A stretch of 64,000 nucleotides of DNA from Myroides albus (GTDB lineage: Bacteria > Bacteroidota > Bacteroidia > Flavobacteriales > Flavobacteriaceae): positions 1,259 to 65,258 of the forward strand of contig NZ_WMJX01000004.1 of NCBI RefSeq assembly GCF_009711045.1. Reading direction: 5' to 3'. A program made the position numbers and the translations under genes. Below are positions 27,390 through 36,977 of the stretch, one piece after another. The notes beneath the pieces are model-generated. The model did not search any database. It was not told the origin of the DNA and saw nothing but the letters and a program-made list of their open reading frames with translations. The number at the start of each line of letters is the position of its first letter. Position 1 is the first letter of the stretch.

Positions 27390-29912
27390 ATGTCTGAAGG
27401 AGAAAAGTTGATTCCTATTAACATAGAAGAGCAAATGAAATCTGCTTATATTGATTACTCAATGTCAGTTATTGTTTCTCGTGCTCTTCCAGATGTTAGA
27501 GATGGCTTAAAACCTGTTCATCGAAGAGTATTATTTGGAATGTATGAATTGGGGGTATTATCTAATAGAGCCCACAAAAAGTCTGCAAGAATTGTAGGGG
27601 AGGTTCTAGGTAAGTATCACCCACACGGAGATAGCTCAGTGTATGACACTATGGTACGTATGGCTCAAGACTGGAGTATGCGTTATTTACTTGTTGATGG
27701 ACAAGGGAACTTTGGATCAGTAGACGGAGATAGCCCTGCAGCTATGCGTTATACTGAGGCGAGAATGAGAAAGATTTCTGAAGAGATTCTTGCTGACATT
27801 GATAAAGAAACTGTTGATTTCCAATTTAACTTTGATGATACTTTAGAAGAACCTAAGGTTATGCCTACGCGAATTCCTAACTTATTAGTGAATGGTGCTT
27901 CTGGTATTGCTGTAGGTATGGCTACTAATATGGCTCCTCATAACTTATCTGAAGTTATTGATGGTATATTGGCCTATATAGACAATAACGATATTGAGAT
28001 TGATGAGTTAATGAATCACATCAAAGCTCCTGATTTTCCAACCGGAGGTATTATCTACGGATACGAAGGAGTAAGAGAAGCTTTTAAAACTGGTCGTGGT
28101 CGTGTTGTCATGAGAGCTAAAGCTAATATCGAGGAAGTAGATGGAAGAGAGTGTATTATTGTAACTGAGATTCCTTATCAAGTTAACAAAGCAGAAATGA
28201 TTAAGAAAACTGCTGAAGCTGTTAACGAGAAGAAGATTGAAGGTATTGCTACAATCCGCGATGAATCTGATAGAAAAGGTATGCGTATTGTTTATGTTCT
28301 TAAGCGTGATGCTGTACCTAATATTGTTTTAAATACACTTTATAAGTATACTCAATTGCAATCGTCTTTTAGTGTAAATAATATTGCATTAGTAGATGGT
28401 AGACCACAGATGCTGAACCTAAAGGATTTGATTTATCACTTTGTTGAGCATAGACATGATGTGGTTACTCGCCGTACTGAATTTGAATTGAGAAAGGCTG
28501 AAGAGAGAGCTCATATTTTAGAAGGACTTATCATTGCTTCGGATAATATTGATGAAGTAATTGCTTTGATTAGAGGGTCTAAAAATGCTGATGAAGCAAG
28601 AGCTAAATTAATTGAGCGTTTTAGTCTAAGTGAAATTCAAGCTCGTGCAATTGTTGAAATGCGTCTTCGTCAATTAACTGGACTAGAGCAAGACAAACTG
28701 CGTGCTGAGTATGAAGAAATCATGGAATTAATCAACCATTTAAGAGCTTTATTAGCAAGTAAAGAAATGAGAATGGACTTGATTAAAGAAGAACTTGTTG
28801 AAGTTCAAAATAAATATGGCGATGAACGTCGTTCTCAAATCGAATATGCTGGAGGTGATGTTAGTATTACTGATTTAATTGCCGATGAGCAAGTAGTGAT
28901 TACTATTTCTCACGCTGGTTATATTAAGAGAACACCACTTTCTGAATATAAAACTCAGAACAGAGGAGGAGTTGGACAGAAGTCTGCAGGTACTCGTGAT
29001 CAAGATTTCTTAGAGCATATGTATGTGGCAACTAATCACCAATATATGCTATTCTTTACTCAAAAAGGAAAATGTTTCTGGATGAGAGTTTATGAAATTC
29101 CTGAAGGAACAAAAACAAGTAAAGGTAGAGCTATTCAAAACTTGATTAATATTGAGTCAGATGATAAGGTAAAAGCATTTATCTGTACTCAGGATTTGAA
29201 AGATGAAGAATACATCAATAATCACTTTGTGATTATGGCAACTAAAAAAGGACAAGTTAAGAAAACTCCTTTAGAGCAGTACTCAAGACCAAGACAAAAT
29301 GGTATTATGGCAATCACTATCAAAGAAGATGATGAATTGTTAGAGGCTAAATTGACTGATGGTAAGAGTAAAGTATTAATTGCTGTACGTTCAGGTAAAC
29401 TTGTTCGTTTTGATGAAGAGAAAACTCGTCCAATGGGAAGAACTGCTTCTGGTGTTCGTGGAATCACTTTAGCTGATGACAATGATGAAGTAATCGGAAT
29501 GATCTCTGTTAGTGATTTGAACAGTGAAATTCTTGTTGTTTCTGAAAATGGATATGGTAAGCGTTCTGCATTAGATGAATATAGAGAAACTAACCGTGGA
29601 GGTAAAGGTGTTAAAACCATGAATATCACGGATAAAACTGGTTTACTCGTTTCTATTAATTCTGTGACTGATGCTGATGACCTTATGATTATTAATAAAT
29701 CTGGTTTAACTATCCGTATGCGTGTTTCTGACTTAAGAGTTATGGGGCGTGCAACTCAGGGTGTTAGATTAATTAATATCAAAGGAAATGACTCGATTGC
29801 TGCTGTTTGTAAAGTGATGAAAGAGGACGATGAAGATATTGAGGATATTGATTTTACAGACATAGAAGATCAAATTGATACAGTGTCAGATGATCAAAAC
29901 ACTGAAGAATAA
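27390..29912 (+). CDS. gyrA: DNA gyrase subunit A
   Basis: An 840-aa breakage-reunion subunit of DNA gyrase. The catalytic tyrosine is Tyr121 in [10 protein letters not shown]. The quinolone-determining segment reads [11 protein letters not shown], with Ser82 and Asp86 at the places of E. coli Ser83 and Asp87, so it looks wild type for these positions. The C-terminal beta-pinwheel (about 500-810) contains the GyrA-box-like NRGGKGVKT, which distinguishes gyrase from topoisomerase IV ParC. An acidic tail ends the protein. The following TPR gene starts 29 bases later on the same strand. Confidence 0.96.
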   Translation: MSEGEKLIPINIEEQMKSAYIDYSMSVIVSRALPDVRDGLKPVHRRVLFGMYELGVLSNRAHKKSARIVGEVLGKYHPHGDSSVYDTMVRMAQDWSMRYLLVDGQGNFGSVDGDSPAAMRYTEARMRKISEEILADIDKETVDFQFNFDDTLEEPKVMPTRIPNLLVNGASGIAVGMATNMAPHNLSEVIDGILAYIDNNDIEIDELMNHIKAPDFPTGGIIYGYEGVREAFKTGRGRVVMRAKANIEEVDGRECIIVTEIPYQVNKAEMIKKTAEAVNEKKIEGIATIRDESDRKGMRIVYVLKRDAVPNIVLNTLYKYTQLQSSFSVNNIALVDGRPQMLNLKDLIYHFVEHRHDVVTRRTEFELRKAEERAHILEGLIIASDNIDEVIALIRGSKNADEARAKLIERFSLSEIQARAIVEMRLRQLTGLEQDKLRAEYEEIMELINHLRALLASKEMRMDLIKEELVEVQNKYGDERRSQIEYAGGDVSITDLIADEQVVITISHAGYIKRTPLSEYKTQNRGGVGQKSAGTRDQDFLEHMYVATNHQYMLFFTQKGKCFWMRVYEIPEGTKTSKGRAIQNLINIESDDKVKAFICTQDLKDEEYINNHFVIMATKKGQVKKTPLEQYSRPRQNGIMAITIKEDDELLEAKLTDGKSKVLIAVRSGKLVRFDEEKTRPMGRTASGVRGITLADDNDEVIGMISVSDLNSEILVVSENGYGKRSALDEYRETNRGGKGVKTMNITDKTGLLVSINSVTDADDLMIINKSGLTIRMRVSDLRVMGRATQGVRLINIKGNDSIAAVCKVMKEDDEDIEDIDFTDIEDQIDTVSDDQNTEE

Positions 29913-29941
29913 TTGAATTAAACACTTTAAACTATAAAAAG

Positions 29942-31213
29942 ATGAATAGAAAGTATGTTTATCTATTATCTGCTTTAATGATTTCAGGGGCTTCTTTCGC
30001 TCAGAAAAAAGAACTTAAAGAGGCTGAAAAAGCAGTGAAAAAAGGAAACTTAACTGAGGCACAAGCTGCACTTAAGAATGTTGAAGCAGTACTGGGTTCT
30101 GCTACAAATGAACAAAAAGCTACTTATTACGCTTTACAAGGTAACTTGGCTTATCAACAAATCGAACAAGATAAAAACGTTGATGCTAACGTGGAACTTA
30201 TTTTAAATTCATTTAAAAAAGTTAATGAATTTGAAACCAATAAGAACAGTAAAATTGTAAAACAAGCTGACGAGGAAATTAAAGCTGTAGCAACTAAAGT
30301 TGTTAATCAAGCAATTGAAGACAATGGTTCACAAAACTATAAAGGGGCTTCAAGACGTTTTAATCAAGCATTTTTGTTGAACCCTACAGACACAATCTAT
30401 TTATATTACGCTGCTTCTACAGCTATTAATGCAAAAGATTACGAAACAGCTGTGAAGCATTACGAACAATTAATTGATTTAGATTATAATGGATCTGAAT
30501 CATATTATACAGCTGTGGAGAAAGCCTCTGGTCAAGTTCAAAGTTTTGGTAATGATTCAAAAATGCGTGACCTTATGGTTAAGCAAGGAACACATACTGA
30601 CCCTAAGTTTGTAAAAGAGGATTCTAAAAAACCAGAAATTGTAAAGAACTTAGCTCTGATTTATTATCAAGAGGGTAAATACGATGAAGCAGAGAAAGCT
30701 ATCGTTGCTGCTCGTGCGGCTAATCCTGATGATATGAATTTGTTGTTAACTCATATGGATTTATATTTAAAATCTAATAATATGGGGAAATATGAGGAGT
30801 TAGCTAAAGCAGCTTTAGCTAAAAATCCTAACGATGATGTATTGTTGTATAACTTAGGAGTAACTAGCTACCAAGCTGGTAAATACAAAGAGGCAAAAGA
30901 GTATTATACGCAAGCTCTTCGCATTAATCCTAAATCAGAGAATGCATATTTAAACCTTGCAATTTTAAAACTTCAACCAGACGAAGAGATTACTAATAAA
31001 ATGAATAACCTTCCTTTAAATGCTGCTGGAAATAAGCAATACGAGGAATTGCTTAAACAAAAGCATGGGATTTATAGAGATGCAATGAATGACTTAGAAA
31101 AAGTGATTTCAATTAATCCAAATAATCAAGAGGCTGTTCAAACTTTAAAGAATATTTATCGCGCATTGGAAATGAATGATAAATTAAAAGCTTTAGAGGC
31201 TAAATCAAACTAA
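29942..31213 (+). CDS. Exported tetratricopeptide-repeat protein
   Basis: A 423-aa protein with a signal peptide (YVYLLSALMISGASFAQ, cleavage about residue 20). The mature part carries several TPR units, for example KEAKEYYTQALRINPKSENA and TAVKHYEQLIDLDYNGSESY, plus KYDEAEKAIVAARAANPDDM. TPR arrays form protein-binding superhelices, so it is likely a periplasmic or outer-membrane scaffold. Its partner is unknown. It lies 29 bases after gyrA and ends at a strong terminator, so it may be co-transcribed with gyrA, a common flavobacterial arrangement. Confidence 0.85.
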   Translation: MNRKYVYLLSALMISGASFAQKKELKEAEKAVKKGNLTEAQAALKNVEAVLGSATNEQKATYYALQGNLAYQQIEQDKNVDANVELILNSFKKVNEFETNKNSKIVKQADEEIKAVATKVVNQAIEDNGSQNYKGASRRFNQAFLLNPTDTIYLYYAASTAINAKDYETAVKHYEQLIDLDYNGSESYYTAVEKASGQVQSFGNDSKMRDLMVKQGTHTDPKFVKEDSKKPEIVKNLALIYYQEGKYDEAEKAIVAARAANPDDMNLLLTHMDLYLKSNNMGKYEELAKAALAKNPNDDVLLYNLGVTSYQAGKYKEAKEYYTQALRINPKSENAYLNLAILKLQPDEEITNKMNNLPLNAAGNKQYEELLKQKHGIYRDAMNDLEKVISINPNNQEAVQTLKNIYRALEMNDKLKALEAKSN

Positions 31214-31239
31214 GAGTATTTGTTTTAGATATGATAGAA

Positions 31240-31271
31240 AAAGGAGTTGTCTATAGACAGCTCCTTTTTTT
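31240..31271 (+). terminator. Terminator of the gyrA-TPR unit
   Basis: Twelve-base-pair stem (31240-31251 with 31256-31267) with one G-U pair, loop TATA, T7. Confidence 0.9.
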
Positions 31272-31299
31272 GTATGGCATTGTGGGTGATGCATATGCC

Positions 31300-31329
31300 A
31301 AAAAAAGCATTCCAAGGAATGCTTTTTTT
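31300..31329. terminator. Terminator of the DUF349 gene
   Basis: A6-GCATTCC/GGAATGC-T7 hairpin (stem 31307-31322), about 26 bases beyond the minus-strand stop at 31356. Symmetrical, so usable in both directions. Confidence 0.85.
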
Positions 31330-31355
31330 GTCTTTGACAAGATAATCAGATAACA

Positions 31356-33266
31356 CTATTCGTTATTACTATCGTCTTCTCCAATATGTTTAATTTGATC
31401 TAATTTGTCTGTCCAAATTTTTAGATCATCTTTTAATTTATCGATATTCTTGCGAACTTCTTTTACAAAACTATTGCTTTCAGAAGGGTTTTGAATATAA
31501 GCCAAGTTGTTTTCTAACTGCAATATATCGCCATTAACCTCCTCAATTTTGCGTTGGATAAAGATAGCTTCACCTTGCAGCTTTCTCTTGTCGTTGGTCT
31601 CTAAAATAGTTTCCAATCGATTATTGAATTTAACCGCTTCCATTTCTCTTCTGCTTAGATTTAATTTTTCAAATAAGCTATCGAGAATTTTGTTGAATTT
31701 ACCTTCAATAAAACGCTTATGTTGAGGAACTCTACCTAAGGTTTTCCAATTGTTGATATGGTTTTTAATCTCAGATAAATCGGTTTTATGATCTCCCGAT
31801 AACTCAAAAGTTTTCATTAGATCTAAATACTCCTTTTTCTTATTGTAAGCATCTTGTTCTTCTTGATTCTCTTGATTTTTGATTGAGTGTAAACGATCAA
31901 AGTAGTGGTTACAGGCATCTCTGAATTCTTTCCAAAGCTGATCAGAATATTTTCTTGGGACATGTCCAATTTCTTTCCAATCATTCTGTATTTTCTTCAT
32001 AATAGGAGTAGCCTTGACAAAATCTTCACTGTCTTTGTATTGTTTGGCTTTCTCTATTAGAGCCACTTTCTTAGCATAGTTCTCTTGTTGTTCTTTTTTT
32101 AATGTCTTGTAGAAAGTGTTTTTCTCTGCATTAAAATTACGCGTTGCTAATTTGAATAAATCCCATACTTCATCATTGTTCTCAGCAGGTACTTTACCTA
32201 TTGAAAAGAATCTATTTCTAAGTTCTTCTACTTTGCCAATTTCTTTCTGCCACTGATTGTGATTAGTAATAGGTAGCTTAGAGATTTTATCAATCTCACT
32301 GATAATATTCACTTTTTGTGCTAAGTTTTGTCTTTCAACTAATCTTAGTTTATCTAATAGTGATTCGCGTTTTTCGTGTAATTGTCTTGTAATTTCACTG
32401 AATTGATCCCAGATTTGTTCTCTATATTCACGCTCAACAGGTCCTATTTCCTCTCTCCAGATACGGTGTAGAGTTTGTAGTTCTCTAAAAGCTTTTACAA
32501 TATCTTCTTCTTGTAATAACTCCTCAGCTCTTGTTATAATCTTCTGCTTTTGTTCTAAATTGTGCTTGAAGTCAAGATCTCTTGATTCTCTATCTAAATG
32601 CAATTGATCGTAAAAGCGCTCAATGTGAAAATGGTAATTATTCCAAAGGTGATTATATTTATCCTTAGGTATAGCTCCAGCGTTTTTCCATTGATCTCTT
32701 AGATCATTTAATTGTTTTAAAGCATCGTCTATTGTTTCTTTATTATCTACAAGGTCTTTTAATTGCTCGATAATGTTTAGTCTCTTTTTGTAGTTTGTAT
32801 TCAAAGAGTCTTGCAATTGTTTGAAGTAGGTATTTTTCTTTTCTCGATATTCCTCGTAATATTCTTCAAATTCGTGCTTAATTGGTAAGTTAAACTCAAA
32901 ATCTGAATCATTCGCATCGGGATTCTCCTCAAAGAAAGCTTCTTTTTTTTCTTCGATTAAATCAGCATACTTACGTGTAAATACTTTTTTAATTTCTTCT
33001 GCATGGTCTTTGATCTCAGTTACCTTGTGCAGTCTTGTTAGTTTATGAAGTTCCTTAGTTAGTTTTTCTAAATCGAAAGTTTCATAATTTTCTAAGGGAA
33101 TGTGATTCGCTTCATGTACTGCATGATCTTCGCTCTCTTCCGCATTAGAAGCATTAATGGAATCTAAAGCCTTTTCTTTATCAGTTTGGACAACCTTGTT
33201 ACTATTGGATTCCTGGTTTGGTCCGTCTGCTGGCTTGTGCAGGTTATCAGTCTCGTGATTTAACAT
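31356..33266 (-). CDS. DUF349-repeat coiled-coil protein
   Basis: A 636-aa cytosolic protein. After an acidic, disordered N-terminus (about 1-65) it consists of repeated DUF349 units of about 70-75 residues. Each has a W-x5-G/A-x-[VI]P core, seen as QWKNAGAIPKDKYNHLW, WREEIGPVEREYREQIW, ELRNRFFSIGKVPAENNDEVW, NDWKEIGHVPRKYSDQLW and NWKTLGRVPQHKRFIEGKF. The C-terminal ~80 residues are coiled coil. The function of DUF349 proteins is not established. A TAAATTTG box (33322-33329, minus) may be its promoter. Confidence 0.85.
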   Translation of the reverse strand: MLNHETDNLHKPADGPNQESNSNKVVQTDKEKALDSINASNAEESEDHAVHEANHIPLENYETFDLEKLTKELHKLTRLHKVTEIKDHAEEIKKVFTRKYADLIEEKKEAFFEENPDANDSDFEFNLPIKHEFEEYYEEYREKKNTYFKQLQDSLNTNYKKRLNIIEQLKDLVDNKETIDDALKQLNDLRDQWKNAGAIPKDKYNHLWNNYHFHIERFYDQLHLDRESRDLDFKHNLEQKQKIITRAEELLQEEDIVKAFRELQTLHRIWREEIGPVEREYREQIWDQFSEITRQLHEKRESLLDKLRLVERQNLAQKVNIISEIDKISKLPITNHNQWQKEIGKVEELRNRFFSIGKVPAENNDEVWDLFKLATRNFNAEKNTFYKTLKKEQQENYAKKVALIEKAKQYKDSEDFVKATPIMKKIQNDWKEIGHVPRKYSDQLWKEFRDACNHYFDRLHSIKNQENQEEQDAYNKKKEYLDLMKTFELSGDHKTDLSEIKNHINNWKTLGRVPQHKRFIEGKFNKILDSLFEKLNLSRREMEAVKFNNRLETILETNDKRKLQGEAIFIQRKIEEVNGDILQLENNLAYIQNPSESNSFVKEVRKNIDKLKDDLKIWTDKLDQIKHIGEDDSNNE

Positions 33267-33321
33267 AATTAAGATGCTTATAGTTTAACAATTAATTAAT
33301 TAAAGTAATATACCTTCTTAC

Positions 33322-33329
33322 CAAATTTA
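33322..33329 (-). promoter_or_regulatory. -7 promoter box of the DUF349 gene
   Basis: TAAATTTG on the minus strand, about 56 bases before the ATG at 33266. Confidence 0.45.
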
Positions 33330-33496
33330 GCAAAAAAAAAACAAATAACCTTGTAAAATAGGTGTTTACTGCTAATGTATTTTAGCTATATCCTTTGCGT
33401 TTTATTAAATTTCAATCTAAAAACTGCAACCTTGTTGTTTTTATCAATTTGTTGACATTCAATAGCAAGAATTTTTTTATCTATTATTTACTTTTG

Positions 33497-34234
33497 TTAT
33501 CTATTCCATATTCTCCATGCTTTTTCAGCTTGAAGCACTAACATTTCATATCCATTTTTGACAATAGCTCCATGTTGTTTGGCATGATGCATAAAGCTTG
33601 TCTGTTCTGGATTATAGATTAGGTCATAGGCAATGTGTCTTGGGGAGAATAAGCTGTAGTCTAATGCTGGTTTATTTTGTATATCTGGTGATGTACCTAA
33701 GGGAGTTGTATTAATAACAATGGTGTATTTTTGCATTAGTTCAGCTGTTATTTCACTATATGTTATTGTTTTATCAGTTTTGGTTCTACTGACTTGTAAA
33801 TATTTAATATTTAGTTTTTTTAAAGCGTATTTTACTGCTTTGCTTGCTCCACCTGTACCCAATATTAATGCGCGTTTATGATGAAACTTCAACAGTGGTT
33901 TTAGAGAGTGATAAAATCCGTACCAGTCTGTATTATATCCTTTTAGATTACCTTTTTTAGTGACTCTAATTGTGTTGACTGCGCCTATTTTCTTGGCAGT
34001 CTTTGACAAACTATCTAAATGTGAAATAATATCTTGTTTATAAGGGATGGTTACGTTATAACCACAAATGTCTTTTTGTGTTTTTACAGCTGTAGAAAAC
34101 AGATCTATTGTATCAATGTCAAAGTTTTCGTAGGTGTTGTTTTTTAATTTCTCGCGCTCAAACTTTTTGTCAAAGTAATTTCTTGAGAACGAATAATCTA
34201 TATTCTTACCGATTAAACCAAAGCGTCTTGTCAT
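33497..34234 (-). CDS. aroE: Shikimate dehydrogenase
   Basis: A 245-aa NADPH-dependent enzyme of aromatic amino-acid synthesis that reduces 3-dehydroshikimate. The shikimate-binding segment is YSFSRNYFDKKF (about 14-25). The catalytic Lys lies in NVTIPYKQDII (about 66). Other motifs are GAVNTI, the nucleotide loop LGTGGASKAV (about 126-135), NTTPLGTSP (about 178) and the C-terminal GYEMLVLQAEKAW. It is slightly shorter than E. coli AroE (272), as usual in Bacteroidota. It lies downstream of a TPR gene on the same strand but behind a terminator-like hairpin. Confidence 0.93.
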   Translation of the reverse strand: MTRRFGLIGKNIDYSFSRNYFDKKFEREKLKNNTYENFDIDTIDLFSTAVKTQKDICGYNVTIPYKQDIISHLDSLSKTAKKIGAVNTIRVTKKGNLKGYNTDWYGFYHSLKPLLKFHHKRALILGTGGASKAVKYALKKLNIKYLQVSRTKTDKTITYSEITAELMQKYTIVINTTPLGTSPDIQNKPALDYSLFSPRHIAYDLIYNPEQTSFMHHAKQHGAIVKNGYEMLVLQAEKAWRIWNR

Positions 34235-34306
34235 AAGGTGTGTTTTATAAAAATTAGTTATTATAACCTTTATGCATAGTTAGTTATTTTATGTGAATCA
34301 GCAATA

Positions 34307-34340
34307 AAAAAGAGCGAACCTTTTTGGGGACGCTCTTTTG
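34307..34340 (-). terminator. Terminator downstream of the TPR gene
   Basis: Stem AAAAGAGCG/CGCTCTTTT with a 14-base loop and a T run on the minus strand, 5 bases beyond the stop of the TPR gene at 34345. Confidence 0.8.
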
Positions 34341-34344
34341 TAAT

Positions 34345-35742
34345 TTATTGTTTGGTAAATTTTCTAATTGTGTTTTGAACAAACGGACTTTCCCATTGAA
34401 TAGGGAAGTAGGTTTTGATGATTTCTCTCTTTTCAAAGTTTTTAGTTAAGGCTATTTCTAAATACTCTGATCCCTTGTCGTAATTCTCTATCGTAAAGAA
34501 CAATACAGAGAGTCTGTATAAAATATCAGCATTATCAGCTTCAAAGTCCATTACTTGTAAAAGTTTATTGATAGCCTCTTCATAGTCACCTAAAACATAT
34601 AAGGTATCTGCCCAACCTATCCAATGCTCCATGATATGGCTGCCTAACTCTGCTGCTTTTTTATATCCTTTTTCTGCCTCTTTAAAGTCCAGAAGTGTTT
34701 TGTTTAAGACAGCATATCTCAACCAGTATTTATCGTTGAATTCATCGATATTAATCGCTTTCTGTAAGTACATTAAAGCTTTGTCATACTTTTCCTCTTT
34801 GATGGATAAGTCAGTTAAGGAAAGCCATCCTTTGTCTAATGAAGGATCTTCGTGAACTGCTCTTTTATAATACTCCATAGCTTGAGGGAAGTTGTTTAAG
34901 TCTTCATAACAACTACCTATACGCAATAACACATAAGAAGTAGGATCATCTAATTCTAGTGTAACGACATAATTCTCTATAGCTTCTTTGTATTTTTTAA
35001 GTTTTTCAAGAGATTTCCCTTTCTCAAGGTAAGCTCCCAAAAATTGATCGTCAATTAAAGTAGCATATTCAAATGCCCAAACAGCTTTTTTGTAATTCTT
35101 TAAAGCAAAGTATTGTCTTCCCAATTGATGCCAAGCAATTTCACTGTACGGTTTTCTGTCAATATAGGCAGTTAAGAAATCAATTGCTTCGTTGTTTTCT
35201 GATAGAAAATCAAAACAATAGATCACATTGTAAAGTGCTGATTGATCTTCTTCGTCATTTTCTAAACACTGAATAAAACTGTCTTTAGCTAATTCAATTT
35301 CATCTACTAACAAGTATTCCATCCCTAAAAGAGAGTACACATCAGCTAAATCCTCTGTTAGCTTCAATGCTTTCTTTAAAGATTCTATTGCGTCGAGGTG
35401 ATTGCCTTTCTTCGAATAAACTGTTGATCTTTGGATGTACACTTCTTCGTTTGTAGGGTATATCTCCTCTATTTGATCTAATAACTTATCTGCTGCTTCT
35501 AATTTATTTTGAAATATAAGCAGTTCAACTTCTACTAATTTTAAACTTGTAGAATTTGGGTGTTGTTCTTGACCTAATTTAAGTGCTTTTTTAGCAAGGG
35601 TCAATTTACCTGAATCCAAATAATGAAGAATAATACTTTCAAATTCTTCAGAGTCGAAAAATAGTACTTTATTCGTCTTTAACATTGATTCAAAACGAGA
35701 TAAAGTCATTCTGTACTCTTCCTCTTCGTTATCTAAATGCAT
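34345..35742 (-). CDS. Cytosolic tetratricopeptide-repeat protein
   Basis: A 465-aa protein without signal peptide, built almost wholly of TPR units from about residue 35 to the end (for example YKEAIENYVVTLELDDPTSY, FPQAMEYYKRAVHEDPSLDK and YDKALMYLQKAINIDEFNDK). The protein is very acidic. It is a conserved flavobacterial TPR protein without a defined partner. It starts 27 bases after the stop of the class III aminotransferase gene and so probably belongs to the OstA-aminotransferase transcription unit. A terminator ends the unit. Confidence 0.85.
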   Translation of the reverse strand: MHLDNEEEEYRMTLSRFESMLKTNKVLFFDSEEFESIILHYLDSGKLTLAKKALKLGQEQHPNSTSLKLVEVELLIFQNKLEAADKLLDQIEEIYPTNEEVYIQRSTVYSKKGNHLDAIESLKKALKLTEDLADVYSLLGMEYLLVDEIELAKDSFIQCLENDEEDQSALYNVIYCFDFLSENNEAIDFLTAYIDRKPYSEIAWHQLGRQYFALKNYKKAVWAFEYATLIDDQFLGAYLEKGKSLEKLKKYKEAIENYVVTLELDDPTSYVLLRIGSCYEDLNNFPQAMEYYKRAVHEDPSLDKGWLSLTDLSIKEEKYDKALMYLQKAINIDEFNDKYWLRYAVLNKTLLDFKEAEKGYKKAAELGSHIMEHWIGWADTLYVLGDYEEAINKLLQVMDFEADNADILYRLSVLFFTIENYDKGSEYLEIALTKNFEKREIIKTYFPIQWESPFVQNTIRKFTKQ

Positions 35743-35769
35743 TTTGTTTTGTCTTTTTTAATATAGGTA

Positions 35770-36963
35770 TTAAAGTCCTAATTCTTTTTGTACTTCATCA
35801 AGTGCTTCGATTATCATCGCACATCCTTGTTCTATTTCCGTTTCGCTTATCGTTAGCGGTGGTGTTATGCGTATTGCTTTTCCTTCAAATAACAACCAAA
35901 ATAGGATAACTCCTTTTTCTTGACACTTAATGATGACTCTATTGGTAATGTCTGCACTTAGTGTCATTGGAGCTAACATCAAACCTCGTCCACGTATTTC
36001 TGTAATAAGTGGGTGTACAAGTAGTTTTCGAAATAGCTTTTCTTTCTCAAGGGTTTGCTCCATGATGTCTGTCTCTACCAGCTCTTTTAATGTTGCAAGA
36101 CTTGCCGCTGCAATAACTGGGTGACCACCGAAGGTAGTAATATGACCAAATTTTGGATTGTCATATAACATATCCATATGTTTGTCACTTGCAGTAAATG
36201 CTCCAACAGGCATTCCACCACCCATACCTTTTCCCATGACTATAACATCTGGTACAACATCGTAATTTTGAAATCCAAATAGTTTTCCTGTTCTACCAAA
36301 ACCAGGTTGAATCTCATCTACAATCATTAACGCCCCAACTTCTTGACAACGCTGTTTTACTTTTGTAAGAAAACCGTCAAACGGCTCTACAAATCCTGCT
36401 CCACCTTGAATAGTTTCCAAGATAATTCCAGCAGTTTTTGTAGTTATTTTTTGCAAGTCATCTACATTGTTAAAGTGTATGAAATCTACATCAGGTAATA
36501 GGGGGCGGAAAGCCCTTTTTCTTTCTTCAAATCCCATTACACTCATAGATCCCATTGTGTTTCCATGATAGGCATTAAAGCAAGATATCAATTGACTTCT
36601 TCCCGTTACTCTTTTAGCTAATTTTAGAGCTCCTTCTGTAGCTTCTGTACCTGAATTAACTAAGTATGTTTTGTTTAAAGGAGCAGGGATATTCTCTGCT
36701 AATAATTTACAAAACTCTACTGCAGGATCTTGTATATATTCTCCATAAACCATTACGTGAGAATATTTATCTAATTGATCTTTTATTGCTTGATTTACTT
36801 TCGGGTGTTGATGTCCTAAAGTACAAGCAGATACTCCTGCTACAAAGTCTAAATAGGGTTTGTTGTTAATGTCGTATATATAAGAACCTTTAGCATAAGC
36901 CACTTGCATACCTATTGGATTAGGCGAAGTTTGTGCTTGGTATTTGTAAAAATCAGTTTTCAT
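35770..36963 (-). CDS. Class III pyridoxal-phosphate aminotransferase
   Basis: A 397-aa PLP enzyme of the acetylornithine/4-aminobutyrate aminotransferase group. Motifs: the phosphate-binding NSGTEATEGALKLAKR (about 103-118), the ring-stacking FNAYHGNTMGSMSVMG, DEIQPGFGRTG (about 215, binds the PLP nitrogen) and the Schiff-base Lys in VIVMGKGMGGGMPVGAF (about 243). The substrate is not determined by these motifs. No arginine-pathway genes are adjacent, so it is not clearly ArgD. It lies between the OstA-like and TPR genes with 14- and 27-base gaps, suggesting one operon. Confidence 0.88.
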   Translation of the reverse strand: MKTDFYKYQAQTSPNPIGMQVAYAKGSYIYDINNKPYLDFVAGVSACTLGHQHPKVNQAIKDQLDKYSHVMVYGEYIQDPAVEFCKLLAENIPAPLNKTYLVNSGTEATEGALKLAKRVTGRSQLISCFNAYHGNTMGSMSVMGFEERKRAFRPLLPDVDFIHFNNVDDLQKITTKTAGIILETIQGGAGFVEPFDGFLTKVKQRCQEVGALMIVDEIQPGFGRTGKLFGFQNYDVVPDVIVMGKGMGGGMPVGAFTASDKHMDMLYDNPKFGHITTFGGHPVIAAASLATLKELVETDIMEQTLEKEKLFRKLLVHPLITEIRGRGLMLAPMTLSADITNRVIIKCQEKGVILFWLLFEGKAIRITPPLTISETEIEQGCAMIIEALDEVQKELGL

Positions 36964-36977
36964 GATCTAATCTTATG

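Noticed and set aside
27390-29912. Possible quinolone-resistant gyrA or a parC gene
   Set aside because: Ser82 and Asp86 are the wild-type residues at the key positions, and the GyrA-box-like NRGGKG in the C-terminal domain indicates gyrase, not topoisomerase IV.
35770-36963. Assignment as ArgD or GABA aminotransferase
   Set aside because: Class III motifs do not fix the substrate, and no arginine or GABA genes are nearby.
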